A DNA stretch of 64,000 nt from Denticeps clupeoides (Eukaryota; Chordata; Actinopteri; Clupeiformes; Denticipitidae): contig NW_021630105.1 in the NCBI RefSeq assembly GCF_900700375.1, positions 62,001 to 126,000 of the forward strand, given 5' to 3'. This document shows positions 43,266-54,240 of this stretch, in pieces. The position numbers and the translations under genes were made by a program. The notes under the pieces are model-generated. The model was not told the origin of the DNA, did not search any database, and worked only from the letters and a program-made list of their open reading frames with translations. Each line of letters opens with the position of its first letter. The stretch's first letter is position 1.

Positions 43266-46060
43266 ATCTGAAAGAAACAGCACATGGACCGTTTTCAAAC
43301 CTGAAGACCCGACACGGATCGAGGTTGAGTGTAAACGTGGCCAGATTATACAGCGGTGCAGAAACCCCAGCCAGAAGGTTCCAGAAAGAGAGAAACCAGA
43401 GGAAGTACCGACCAGTGAGCCCCGCGTCCAGCATGAAGTGGCAGAAGAAGGCGAGCTGTCGGGAGGCTCTCGTTTCCTGTTTGTGGGCGGAGCTGAGATG
43501 CGCTCATGTCCACATGCTGATTTCCTGCAGACCCCTGGCCTTTCATCTCCCTCCGGCCTCCTTCACTCCGCCTCCGCACCCGTACCACTCATCGCGTGCT
43601 CCGCCCTCAACTTCCTGAGGTTTTTTTAAAGCCCTGCGGCATCCTGTACCTGGTACTCCTTCACACTCCGTTCTTCCAGTAGCTACTCAGAGTTGGATCT
43701 ACTCCATGGTACTGTGACATCTCATTCATCTGCTTTAAGCATTTTGTCAAGACCTGATCAAGAACTTTCATTTGGTGTGACTATCTCAATTTCCACCAAA
43801 CTGAGAAACACACATGGTTTCTATATGGATCTCACCCTTCAGTGTCTACTATGCAACATGTATTGTGGTTGTATAACCGATATTTCAACTCTTTAAACTC
43901 GACAAATAGGAACATTTTCTCCTGGAGGAGAAGTTCCAGGGGTTTTCTGCACGTTCTCAGCTTTCCCATGGCAGCAGTGACCCAGTAGTCTTCCTACTGC
44001 TGACCTTGAGAAAGTTTCTACAGCGACCCCTTGAAGCCCCGCTGAGGCGCACTGTACAGGACACATGCCAAAAAATGCAGACAGACACATTTTCGAGCCG
44101 TCAGAACCAAGATGGCGGCATCTTCTCTGTTACTAAGGTCACATCATCCAAACTTCTGCTTTCCTTGGTAGAAGCTGAGCGTATAGGTCTAGTGGGCAGC
44201 AAACACAAGCATCAACCTACCAAGTCTAGTAGTAACACATAGATTCTTGAAAGAATGTCACTAATTGTCCCTTATCATTTCTATTCTGGGATGAAATAGT
44301 CACCTTGTGGGCCACTGTGTGTCCCGAGATGAAAGAATATGTCGTGGAATTCTGCCTGCATTCTGAATAATAATAAACTTCAGGCGGTTCTGTAGAACAG
44401 TGGTTCCCAACCTTTTTTCCCAGAAGCCCCCCTGTGCCCAAGACCAGCCAGGTCTCCCTCCAACGCCAATTCCTTCCCACATACACACGTTACAAGAATA
44501 AAATTATTAATTTCATGTCAAACTTTTATTTGCAAAACAATACGCAGCATTTGTAGGTTTTTGTTCTTATTCTCCTTGTTTTATACTGCAGGTTATATAG
44601 AGTCTATATCAGAGCTGTATTCAGCATTCAGCCCGAGCGTGACTGAGGGGTCATTTACCCGACCGGACCCGAGCCAGGATTTACAGCTCTGGTCTATATA
44701 GCCCAGTGTTTCCCAGCCCTGGTCCTGGAGGAACGTCTTCCAAAGAGTCTTCAGCCCAACCCTACCTGAATTAGGCTCATAATGAGAGGGGCAGATAGTG
44801 AAGATACGTGGAACAGAAACGTCCTGCCAGATGTTTGGAAATGCTGATATAGCCTACATGATCATGCAGAGTTTTGATGATCCTATTGGGTGTCTTGTTG
44901 GCATTTTATATAGTGAATTATATCATCTGATCATCTGAATAAGCAGATAAAGTTCCACTGGCAGTTAAACATGGTGTTCAGGTCGGGACCGTGACAGAAA
45001 TAACCGTTTCGGTCTCTCGCCCCGCAGAGATCAGAACAGGGGAGATGAAAGAGACGGGCCAGGTCGGGCAGGAAGGAGGTGCGTGGGGCGGAAGCAGGGA
45101 GATGAGGATATGAGCGAGTCAAAACAGGCCCAAAATGGTGTGGAAACCACTCAGTGGACATAAAACCTGTTTTAATACCGCAAGGCATTACCAACCAAAC
45201 GAATAATGGGGTCAACAAACGATCTTCTAGAAAGTTTCTCAGAAAATGCTGAAATATTGACATGATGAACAGAATTTCAGGCGATTTGATCAGTCCAGTC
45301 ACTGGTCATTTTTGCTCTCTGTCCACCCTGGCTTCACTCCCGACCTTTTTACATCAACTGTGGAACCATAAGAATGATGAATTCTATAGAAATCCACCGA
45401 CAGGAGACGAGAGTTGATGTGTCAGGTATACCTCCTCGCCCCCAAACCACAACTTATTCATCGAAATACATGGGAATAGGCAGAGCCAGCAGGGGCGCTC
45501 TTCACCCAGCAACTGCAGCTCCTGCTGGACTCCCTTCTCCTTCTTCAGAAAGTAAATGTGTCAGGACCACAAGGAATCAAGAAATAGTTCCAGAAAATTC
45601 TTTGTTGTAACAGTTCGGTACATACAGTCCGTTTCCCTGCACGCATCACATCACATATGATGTATAAGCAAAGTGAAAATGTAAAGTGCACTGTTTACAC
45701 GGTCAACATTTCCAGCAAAAATAAATAAACAATATTTACATTAATGTATTCAAGAAAAATAAATTCATAGTAATGTTCAGATAATAATATTCACAACAGC
45801 TGTTATTGCATCATATCATAAATAAAAAACATGATCTCGATAAAACGACAAAAGAGGTAGCACAGACCATATCTCCGTATTTTTCATTTTTGTCCAATAT
45901 ACTCACAATAAAGTCACAAAACGTGTTCTCTGGACCAGTTTAGAAACAGGGCGGGGAATTATGAGGATTTTTTGGGGATGAAGTGAATCAGTGTCATGAG
46001 GTACCATCCTACATTGAGTGTAGGAAGGGCAGGAAGTTCTGTGGGGAAACTTCCACGTCT
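43266..46060. other. spacer between the P2Y-like and tm4sf19-like genes
   Basis: Holds the upstream part of the receptor gene (its non-coding first exon is probably within 43.28-43.7 kb) and, on the right, the tm4sf19-like 3' UTR. Two short stretches, 44399-44470 ('cagtggttcccaacctttttt') and 44704-44850 ('cagtgtttcccagccctggtcctgg'), resemble ends of common fish DNA-transposon or SINE repeats. I see no convincing coding exon. Confidence 0.45.
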
Positions 46061-47394
46061 TCATGCTGGAACCACCTAGAATCAGACAGAAACACACGTT
46101 TGCACGCTACTGTCGGAACCGACACAGATGCAGAACCGCACAGTCGCCTACCTTGTTGTTGCCAAAGCCAGGACCGCAGACCATGCCCAGTAAAGCATTG
46201 AGCACGTGTGCAGCACAGAGGACAGCCTGGAGTCCGCTGGTGACCCCGAGAACCGAGAAGAGAACGACGTTCCACAGAACCACCCCGCGCGGCTCCACGC
46301 AGGCCCCGGCCCAGCGGCGAGTGTCGAACAGGTACACCTTCTCACTGCGGAGACAGTGGAGTATTATCAGACGTGTCTTCTGATCCAGCTGCTCCTGACC
46401 AGTGTTGGGAAGTGCTTACCTTAGCAGCTTCGTGGTTGGTTTGTTACTCTCTAGGCTGCTGCCGCCACATAAAACCTCATTATGTTCCTCACCTGATGTT
46501 CCTCCTGAACAGAGGTGTGTCCCAGACGAGACCCTGGGTGCCGTTATGCAGACAGAGCGGCCCGTGGACCAGGCCCGTCGCGCTCACCCAGAAGCAGAGC
46601 GCCGTGGCGGCACAAGCCAGGCACGAGTAGGCAACCTGCCTCAGCATCTGTAGCGAAGAACAAGTCCGGTGCGATTCATGAGACGTGACACGGCTGCACC
46701 TGTTCAGAGAAGGTCCAGACCGTGAAGATCACTCACCGCGGTTCTGAAGCCACAGCATCCACCCTTGGAGCTGGCAGACAATATACTGTGGGCAGCCAAG
46801 AGCATCTAGAGACAAGCGAAGCATTAAGGACATATTCGGGGGTCTCGAGCACTTGATTCTTCTGCAGTACGGCGTGAGAACTTGTGGTGGTCTTCACTGG
46901 CCACCTTCTCACATGTCTGGTTGACCTCCCATGCAAACCACCTTCATGACTTATGTCTCTCTGAGGAACACACTGAGGAAAGATCTCAAGTTCTTTCAGG
47001 TCTAGAGCTTCTCTGGCTCGGATGTGCATGTTTCCTGCTGTAACACTGTGACACATGAAGACCTCAGTCTGAATCTATGGTCAGAGAAGAGCGAATGAAA
47101 GTGGAGCCACCACAGGTCTCGCGCCACCTGCTGGCCACCTCATGAGAAATGGAAATAGATTTTCACGGTGGCATCTCTACAGCACATTTCATTTCATTTC
47201 ATCTCATCGGCCCTCACCAGCAGTCCAGAAGCCCACAGGCCGGTGCCAAAAAGCGCCTCTCTGGTCACATGACGCTCCAGCAGGAAGCTGTACTCCAGGT
47301 TGGGGAACAGCAGGAGGGCGTTGGCCAACATGCTCACGATGGCCAGGACGACCAGAGCCCAGCCCACACACCGCGAGCATCTCGCCACACACAT
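46061..47394 (-). CDS. tm4sf19: transmembrane 4 L6 family protein, TM4SF19-like, complete (5 exons)
   Basis: Four-pass plasma- or endo-membrane protein of the L6 family (tetraspanin-like topology). Exons: 47218-47394, 46737-46805, 46493-46647, 46152-46344, 46061-46075. All are GT-AG with phases 0, 0, 2, 0, giving 202 aa (human TM4SF19 about 209). The start MCVARCSRCVG is typical of the family. TM1 LVVLAIVSMLANALLL; then REALFGTGLWASGLL (human HAMLGTGLWGGGLM); CCGF after TM2; TM3 in LACAATALCFWV; sequon NGT at 117 in the long loop; YLFDTRRWAGACVEP (human YLYDRSLWNSVCLEP); TM4 NVVLFSVLGVTSGLQAVLC. The last exon adds only VVPA and a stop. TM4SF19 is favoured over TM4SF4/5 by these strings and because rnf168 is the next gene, as in human 3q29. 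Confidence 0.9.
47121..47134 (-). promoter_or_regulatory. CTCF-like motif
   Basis: On the minus strand, CCAGCAGGTGGCGC is a full match to the CTCF core. It lies in intron 1 of the tm4sf19-like gene, pointing left, toward the plus-oriented motifs at 35465 and 41633. Confidence 0.45.
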
Positions 47395-49082
47395 GTCTAC
47401 GCCACGGGCCTGCAGAGAGAGGTTCAAATACCCCGGTACCATCCACCGAATGCTCTCTACAACAGCTGACCACACATCCAATACGCCTAAATACACGTAC
47501 ATATTCTACGTCTATATAAATATACAGACGTTTTTAACTCTCATCCGCTGCCATTTCCAGACTAATTATATTATACGTAAAATTTCCCACTTGTGGGACT
47601 AATAAAAGATCATCTTATCCCATCTTATTCAGTATCTTCATATTAATATGGAATAAAGAGATTCATAAAAAATAACTACTCAACACTATGTTCACAGATA
47701 AATATTTAGTGGACAAAATACATACATTCGATTAAAGCACAATTACTGTTGAGAAGTAAAGTAGTGGAGTAATAATAAATCAGGACATTTTAATTGATGT
47801 CTTACCTGAAGCCGAAGTAAGAGACTCGGACGAGGAAGGAGCGCTATCAGCTGAATATATAGTCATGGTCCCACCCACATATTATATACACGTGCACACA
47901 CACGAAACGAATCAAATTCAGCCAAGGAGAGGAAATCAAGAGATTTTAATAACTGCGCACTCATATGTTTCTTTCATAAATGACGTTTGTCACCTGTAAT
48001 TAACATTTTTTTTATAATTCAGTATGGACTGAAAAATCTATTCTAGGACGTGGGGAAGTGTTTTTTTTGTCTGTGGGTGGATTGATTCAGTGGGACCAGG
48101 ATGACTCAATTCAAATCTTTCCATAATAATATGACATAACACAACATAATATTACTCAACAACAGTATTTACTTTTTATTTGGCAAGACGATGAAGACTC
48201 GCTGGCGCTTGCTGCTGTATTTCTGGAGCTAAATCCAAGTTTTCTTTTGCTGCTTTCAGGAGGAAACGCTGAATATGGAGGTCAGTGGGGCTGAGCACTA
48301 TGGACTAGAACTCCTTCCAATACTGCAAACCCGCAGATATTTAGGCTTTAATCATCAAGTGACTGCATTTCCCACTTCAGTATATATATATATATATTTT
48401 TTATTAAAATTGAATTGCATGCTAATTGCATCCAGCAATTACAACAATTACCAATAAGCCCACAAGGGACTAAAGCTAGAAATAAAACCCAATTTTCCAG
48501 TTCTATTTCCCATCTTTAAGGGATAGAAGTTTAAGGGACAGAAAATGAGTCACATGCCACCGTAACAATGAGCAAAGCTCAACATGTTCCCACTGTGGTT
48601 TAGAGCAGCACCGCACGGCCACTGCACCATGTGATGGTGAGGTGGAAGATGATGATGATGATGATCTGTCAGCAGGGAACATGGGTCGCAGTCCACCAAC
48701 ACCAGCCATCGGACGGAACTCTCCACACGCGTGGTGGAAAAACGGGAATGTGACACTCGGCACATCACATTACCATAAAAGGGCATGTAACACGGAGAGG
48801 AACTCTAGACAAGTTCTGTAAACACCTGCAGGAGAAGAAGTCCAGGATTCTGAGTCATCAACGTCTACTTAGCATCGGAAGAAAACAAGACACACACATT
48901 TTAGATCCTATAATGTGTTTTATTGAAAATGTCCTGTGTAGATACCACCGTGGTGGCATCACGCGGTCAAAATAAGGCAACGTCTCAACTCAGCAGCCAG
49001 GAAAATGGTGGAGCTGTGAACATAAGGCTTTAATTCAATCAAGTGCAATAAGCGCTCAGTTTGAAGATCGTGTGGAAGATCC
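47395..49082 (-). other. tm4sf19 5' region and rnf168 3' UTR
   Basis: The tm4sf19-like promoter and any 5' non-coding exon should lie in about 47.4-47.9 kb. The part next to rnf168 is its 3' UTR, with a poly(A) signal at 48921-48926. A (GAT)n run is at about 48647-48664 and a TA run at about 48381-48398. No other exon is seen. Confidence 0.55.
48921..48926 (-). terminator. rnf168 poly(A) signal (AATAAA)
   Basis: Canonical AATAAA on the minus strand, about 160 nt after the rnf168 stop codon at 49083-49085. Confidence 0.6.
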
Positions 49083-52000
49083 TCAGTTGCTCAGGCTGGG
49101 AAACATGTCAGTCAGGGTGGTCTGCTTGGCGCCCCCTTTTAATGGGGTGGCGGGGGCTTTGGACGAGTTCCGAGTCTTTTGCTCTCTGTGCTCCTCTGTG
49201 GAGGGTTGTTGCTGGCCCACCTTGCCCCTTCGCTCCTGGTTTTGGGCGGAGTTGTGGTGAGGGCGTGGCGTCTGGCTGGTGGTGGGACTCTCAGCGCTGG
49301 GACCTTGTCGTGGGGCTGCACACTTCTGCCGGAGGAGGTACGGGTTGGTGGAACCTTTGCTGCGGTCGGTGGCGAGGAGATGTTCCTCACGGTCCATCTG
49401 CCTCTGTAGTCGTAAGGCTATCTGGTAATCAAGCTTCTCCTGCCGCATGTGGCTCATTGACTCCTCCTCCTGGAGGGCGAAGTCCAGGAGAAGATCGCCG
49501 CCGTTCCGGGCCAAGGGGGTACGGGGACGTTTTGGTGTCCCCGCCTCGCTCGCCTCCAGCTGCCAGCTCTTCCTCTTGGCAGAGGTGGAACTGGTGCCTT
49601 CCTCATCATCTACAACTGTGACCTCCCTGACCTCTGAGGCCAAGGAGGAGGAGGACATGGGCTCGCTGTCAGCTGACTGACTCCGGAGGTTCTCCTTCAA
49701 GATAAAAGAACATCGATTCACCGCCATTTAAAGGGAACTGAAACAGATGAAGAAATTTTACTCCTCCTCCTCCTCACGTCACTACTCATTTTCAGTTTGC
49801 TATGAGGTTTACTGTAAATCCACGACCCTCCATGCGGCGGCCCCGACAACCTCCATGCGGCGGCCCCGACAACCTCCATGCGGCGGCCCCGACAACCTCC
49901 ATGCGGCGGCCCCGACACCCCATGCGGCGGCCCCGACAACCTACCATGCGGCGGCCCCGACCCCCCCCCCCATGCGGCGGCCCCGACAACCTCCATGCGG
50001 CGGCCCCGACAACCTCCATTGCGGGCCCCGACAACCTCCAGGCGGGACAACCTCCATGGGGGCCGAAACCTCCATGGCGGCCCCGAAACCTCCATGCGGC
50101 GGCCCCGACACCCTCCATGCGGCGGCCCCGACAACCTCCATGCGGCGGCCCCGACAACCTCCATGCGGCGGCCCCGACCCCCCCATGCGGCGGCCCCGAC
50201 CCCCCCCATGCGGCGGCCCCGACAACCTCCATGCGGCGGCCCCGACAACCTCCATGCGGCGGCCCCGACAACCTCCATGCGGCGGCCCCGACCCCCCCAT
50301 GCGGCGGCCCCGACCCCCCCAGGCGGTGGCCCCGACCCCCCCCATGCGGTGGCCCCGACCCTCCATGCGGGGCCCCGAAACCTCCATGCGGCGGCGAAAC
50401 CTCCATGGGGGGGACAACCTCCATGGCGGCCCGACCCCCCCCCCATGCGGCGGCCCGACAACCTCCATGCGGCGGCCCCGACCCCCCCCATGCGGCGGCC
50501 CCGACAACCCCCATGCGGCGGCCCCGACAACCTCCATGCGGCGGCCCCGACCCCCCCATGCGGCGGCCCCGACCCCCCCCATGCGGCCGCCCCGACCCCC
50601 CCCATGCGGCGCCCCGACCCCCCCCATGCGGCGGCCCCGACCCCCCCCATGCGGCGGCCCCCACCCCCCATGCGGCGGCCCCGACCCCCCCCATGCGGCG
50701 GCCCCGACCCCCCCCATGCGGCGGCCCCGACCCCCCCATGCGGCGGCCCCGACCCCCCCATGCGGCGGCCCCGACCCTTGATACAGTGCATGCACATACC
50801 TTATTAGCCGAAGAGGTGTGGCTGGAGCTGGACAGTCCACGGGGAGACAGGAACCTAAGCACACATTTTAATATGACTTTAATGTCCTTTTTTGGACTTC
50901 AAAGGAACATGTCCCCGTTATTGTAAAATGTATCTGGACGGGAAACAGGAAGTGGTTTTATGGTACAACTACGCAACTTGTAAAATGCCACAACATTAAC
51001 CGACTGCATCTCATGACAAACGCATGACGGGCAGAATCTGTGGCTCAGTCCAGGCCACCCTGCAGAGGAGGTGATCGAACGCGGAACGCAACTCAGACGT
51101 CCATCTTGTCTGGACGGACAGAAGACGCACACGGTTTCACCAGACGGTCAGCGCGGTTAATCCGGGATTTAGAGAGAACAAAACAAACTAAAAATTTGTC
51201 ACAACGTGCAGAGGTCATAGTTCAGCGAAAGACACTCTTCAGGCAGGCATCCCATAGAAAACGATGCGATGCAGAGCGCATTGTCGGACGCGATCCGTAT
51301 CTGAAGAGCCAGAAAATCCATGCGGCTAACAGGAGCCAACATCTGATGAAGGTGATGAGGAGGAACTGACCGTTCTATGTCTCCTGCCACAGGTTTCTTC
51401 TTCTTCTCCAAAGAATTATCGGCAGGTTTACCGCTCCGGTGTGCTTCCAAAACGGGACTTGAGTTCTAGTAAGAGCGGTGGAGAAAACGGCATGAAGATG
51501 TGAGGGAGCAAACTGGATGAAAATATGGAATATAACTTCAGACATGAAACCAGATTTGGCACCATGGTCTATATAGTAGCTGCATTATAAAACGGTCATT
51601 ACATTAGGAAGTTACCACAGAGCAGAGACTTGTTTAAAATCCAGAAGAACTTCACTGTTAATTATGAAATTTGGTAAACTGTGCATGCATGTTTATTATA
51701 TATTGTGAATAAGGTGTTAAGAGGACGTTAGGTTTTAATATATTTTTTACTTAAAGATCCCCTATTATGAAAATGTGACTGTGAGATGTGAGATGATCCT
51801 CTAGCCCGTCTATGGTCCTGCAGTGGCTAGAAATGGCGGTTGGTGTAAAGAGTCGTTCTGCTTCACCGTTCAGAGAGCGGCAGGACAGGTGTTCGGATCT
51901 GGAATTTGCCCCCTTATGACGTCATAAGACATCATTACGTCCCCTAAAATGAATGCGATATCTTATAAGAGGGGACCATGATACTGGACGAGCCCGTCCC

Positions 52001-53810
52001 CACACACCGCTCCCCGGGCGCCTGTCATGGTGCCCACTGCTCACCAAGGGCGACGGTTCAATACAGAGGACACGTTTCACTGTGTGCTGTGCTGCAGTGT
52101 CTCACAATTATCAGCATTTTGGAGTCCACCCACCAGCTCCTGGCTCAGCAGCCGGGCCAGTCTGGCATCGTCCTCCAGCTGTTTCTCCGCCTGCCTCTTC
52201 CTCTCCTCCCCCAGACGCTCCTCTTCTTCTGCCAGGAGGCGCTGGATGTACTCCTCGCTGGCCTTCTGCTCAGCCTCCTCCAGGGCTCGCCGCTCCTCTA
52301 CATGCTGCACGGACCGGACAGAATTCAGCAGTATAACCATAAATACACAGATTAAAAATTTTTTTTGGGGTCTATAAACCAATAAAATGGATCTGAAATG
52401 AAACAAACAAAAAGATGCTTTAATTTTCAGCTTCAAACTTTCACTTTTTTTTTTTTTTTAAATACTTGCAAATGGCTTCTAGAGCACGTGTACAAACTGC
52501 TGTAGTTCTGTGCACCTGGTTTTGGATCCCCTCAAATTAAAGATGAACGTCTGCAGTTGTAGGAGCCAAAAAGACTTGTATTGATGTCCCAATATTTTTG
52601 GACGTGACCATGTCTAAAGCTGTAAAAACTGCTCCAATGCTAATGAAAGGAGGAATTAGGGAGCAATCTGTGTAAAAACTTTCCAATCATAGGAGTCCTT
52701 ACTAAAAGCCTACTCTGCACTGTCCACTACCTCCAAACATGGACAGACGCTGTATACTGCACTTGGGACTTTTCCACCTCTACAACTGCAGGACTTTTTC
52801 TCGTTGGACAAATCATCACCAACGCTGCACTGACATCAACTGCAGGTGAAGGGCGTCCCGCTGTGTATCACTCCTTCCCAACGTTTCTTCCTTTCTATTG
52901 TTCTCTCTTCTAGAGCATTTTAGTGGAGCAAGTGTGGGGGGTGTCAACCGTAGGGCCTGTCAAAGCCCATTGAGACATACTGAATGTGCTTATGGGCTTT
53001 ATAAGAAATAAATGTTTTTGTTATTTCAGCATTAATATTTTTTCTATATTTCTGTATTATTGCCTCAAATTATTTACATTGACAGCGTACCCATGCATTA
53101 ATAATAAGAGGGGCATATGGACGCTCATTTTAATGGTATTAAATGTTTTCTATAGAAATGTTTGCACGTGTCCATTTCCTTTCAGAATGATACTGGACGA
53201 GCGATATGAAGAGCGATGACAGGCGCCCCCCGGTGCATGTGAAAGGAACCCTCACCCTCAGTGTGCAGTGTGTGGGGACCTCAGTGGCAGCTTGGCGGTT
53301 CGCTACCTCTAAATATATTCTGGATGTTCTCTCTGTAGATGCAGCAGTGGACAGCTCGTACCTTGCTTATCTGTTCTTCGTACTCCTTCCTCACCTCTCC
53401 CGGTTCACTCACTCTGGGCTTGGAGACCCGCACTGGGGAGAAGAGCAGCAGCGACGTGAGTGCTGGCAGAGCGGAACGCGGGTAAGAAGGCGGTACGTAC
53501 CGCTCACGCCGTCGTCGTCCAGGCCGCTCAGCCTTCGCTGGCACTGCGCGGGAAAGGCCTGCTGCACCCGCTGCCACAGCGCCGCGTTGACCAGGGTCTT
53601 GTTCCTGCCATTGACTCTGGCCCAGGTGGACACCCGCCTGCGGCAGAGGGGGCAGCAGATGTTGGCCTTGTCCACGGTCTCCGAGAAGCAGGATTTGCAG
53701 AAGGAGTGGGAACAGGGCAGCGTCACGGGCTCCAGGAAGATCTCCAGGCACACAGGACAGAGGCAGTCCGCATGGGACAGGCCCACGTCCACCTCGGACA
53801 CGGGCGCCAT
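49083..53810 (-). CDS. rnf168: E3 ubiquitin ligase RNF168, complete (6 coding exons)
   Basis: Nuclear RING ligase that ubiquitinates H2A at K13/K15 near DNA breaks and recruits 53BP1/BRCA1-type readers. Coding exons: 53501-53810, 53362-53432, 52134-52304, 51371-51465, 50800-50854, 49083-49694. All are GT-AG and in phase, giving 437 aa (human 571). RING C3HC4 at Cys18-Cys56: CPVCLEIF, LPCSHSFCKSC, CCPLCRRRVS. The basic CRRRVS matches the human segment that contacts the nucleosome acidic patch. UMI-type helix ASEEYIQRLLAEEEE, then MIU1 DARLARLLSQEL (about 173-184). MIU2 YQIALRLQRQMDREE (about 324-338) is followed by a basic tail. The last residues, QTTLTDMF, resemble a PIP box. An acceptor at about 53836 shows an upstream non-coding exon. 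Intron 5 is a long minisatellite. Confidence 0.95.
49823..50776. repeat. 23-24-bp GC-rich minisatellite in rnf168 intron 5 (about 40 copies)
   Basis: Unit ccatgcggcggccccgacaacct and the variant with 'ccccccc' in place of 'caacct', tiled over 950 bp. The strand asymmetry is strong (C-rich on plus, G-rich on the transcribed sense strand). Units with the C7-8 tract concentrate toward the right. Because few stops occur, long open frames (more than 300 codons) exist on both strands; these are repeat artefacts. The array fills nearly all of intron 5. Confidence 0.96.
51985..52110 (+). mobile_element. SINE family A fragment
   Basis: Plus-oriented body and tail in rnf168 intron 3: 'cccgtccccacacaccgctccccgggcgcctgtcatggtgcccactgctcacc', 'gttcaatacagaggacacgtttcactgtgtgctgtgctgcagtgtctcacaatta'. 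It ends about 25 bp before exon 3. Confidence 0.85.
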
Positions 53811-54240
53811 CCCTCCACCACCTGACTGGTTCCCTCTGTGGAGCATTCCACATACAACCAGATTATAAAACCACTTCCTCACATCAAATACTAACAACAC
53901 GACGCGACATTATTATGACTAATGACACGCCGCGACATTAATACATCATTATAATTAAATCATTATTGTTACTAATAACACGACGCGACACTATTATTAA
54001 AGCTACATAAACCAAAGGGCTAAAACGAACCTACCTGCCTAAAGACGTACAGCCATAAACCACGAAACGACTCCCAACGTAAAGAGTTCCGGGAGGATTA
54101 ACGGCGACAATTATTTAAAACGAACACGAATTATTCCTGAAAACTGAGAGGCGGAGGCAAAAAACAGGAATGCGGCGCATGGCGCCATTTCTCTTACGTA
54201 GTTCCGGCAACGCCTGTCCACTTCCGGTTCAAACGTTGAC
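53811..54240 (-). promoter_or_regulatory. rnf168 5' region
   Basis: An acceptor (gaatgctccacag, 53836-53848) precedes the coding start, so the first exon is non-coding and lies in about 53.9-54.2 kb. Near 54195-54235, two GGAA-type ETS elements (AACCGGAAGTGG and TGCCGGAACTAC on the minus strand) flank a GC-rich patch, which fits a housekeeping promoter. Confidence 0.5.

Noticed and set aside
44931-45302. Minus-strand open frame of 123 codons
   Set aside because: No recognisable domain, no splice context, and composition like neighbouring non-coding sequence.
49718-50926. Overlapping open frames of over 300 codons on both strands
   Set aside because: The 23-24-bp minisatellite lacks stops in most frames; the true gene here is rnf168, whose exons flank the array.
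52440-53010. Possible transposon remnant ('tgtcccaatatttttggacgtgacc') and a LINE-like tail ('gggctttataagaaataaa')
   Set aside because: Suggestive of common fish repeats, but too degraded to assign ends or family.
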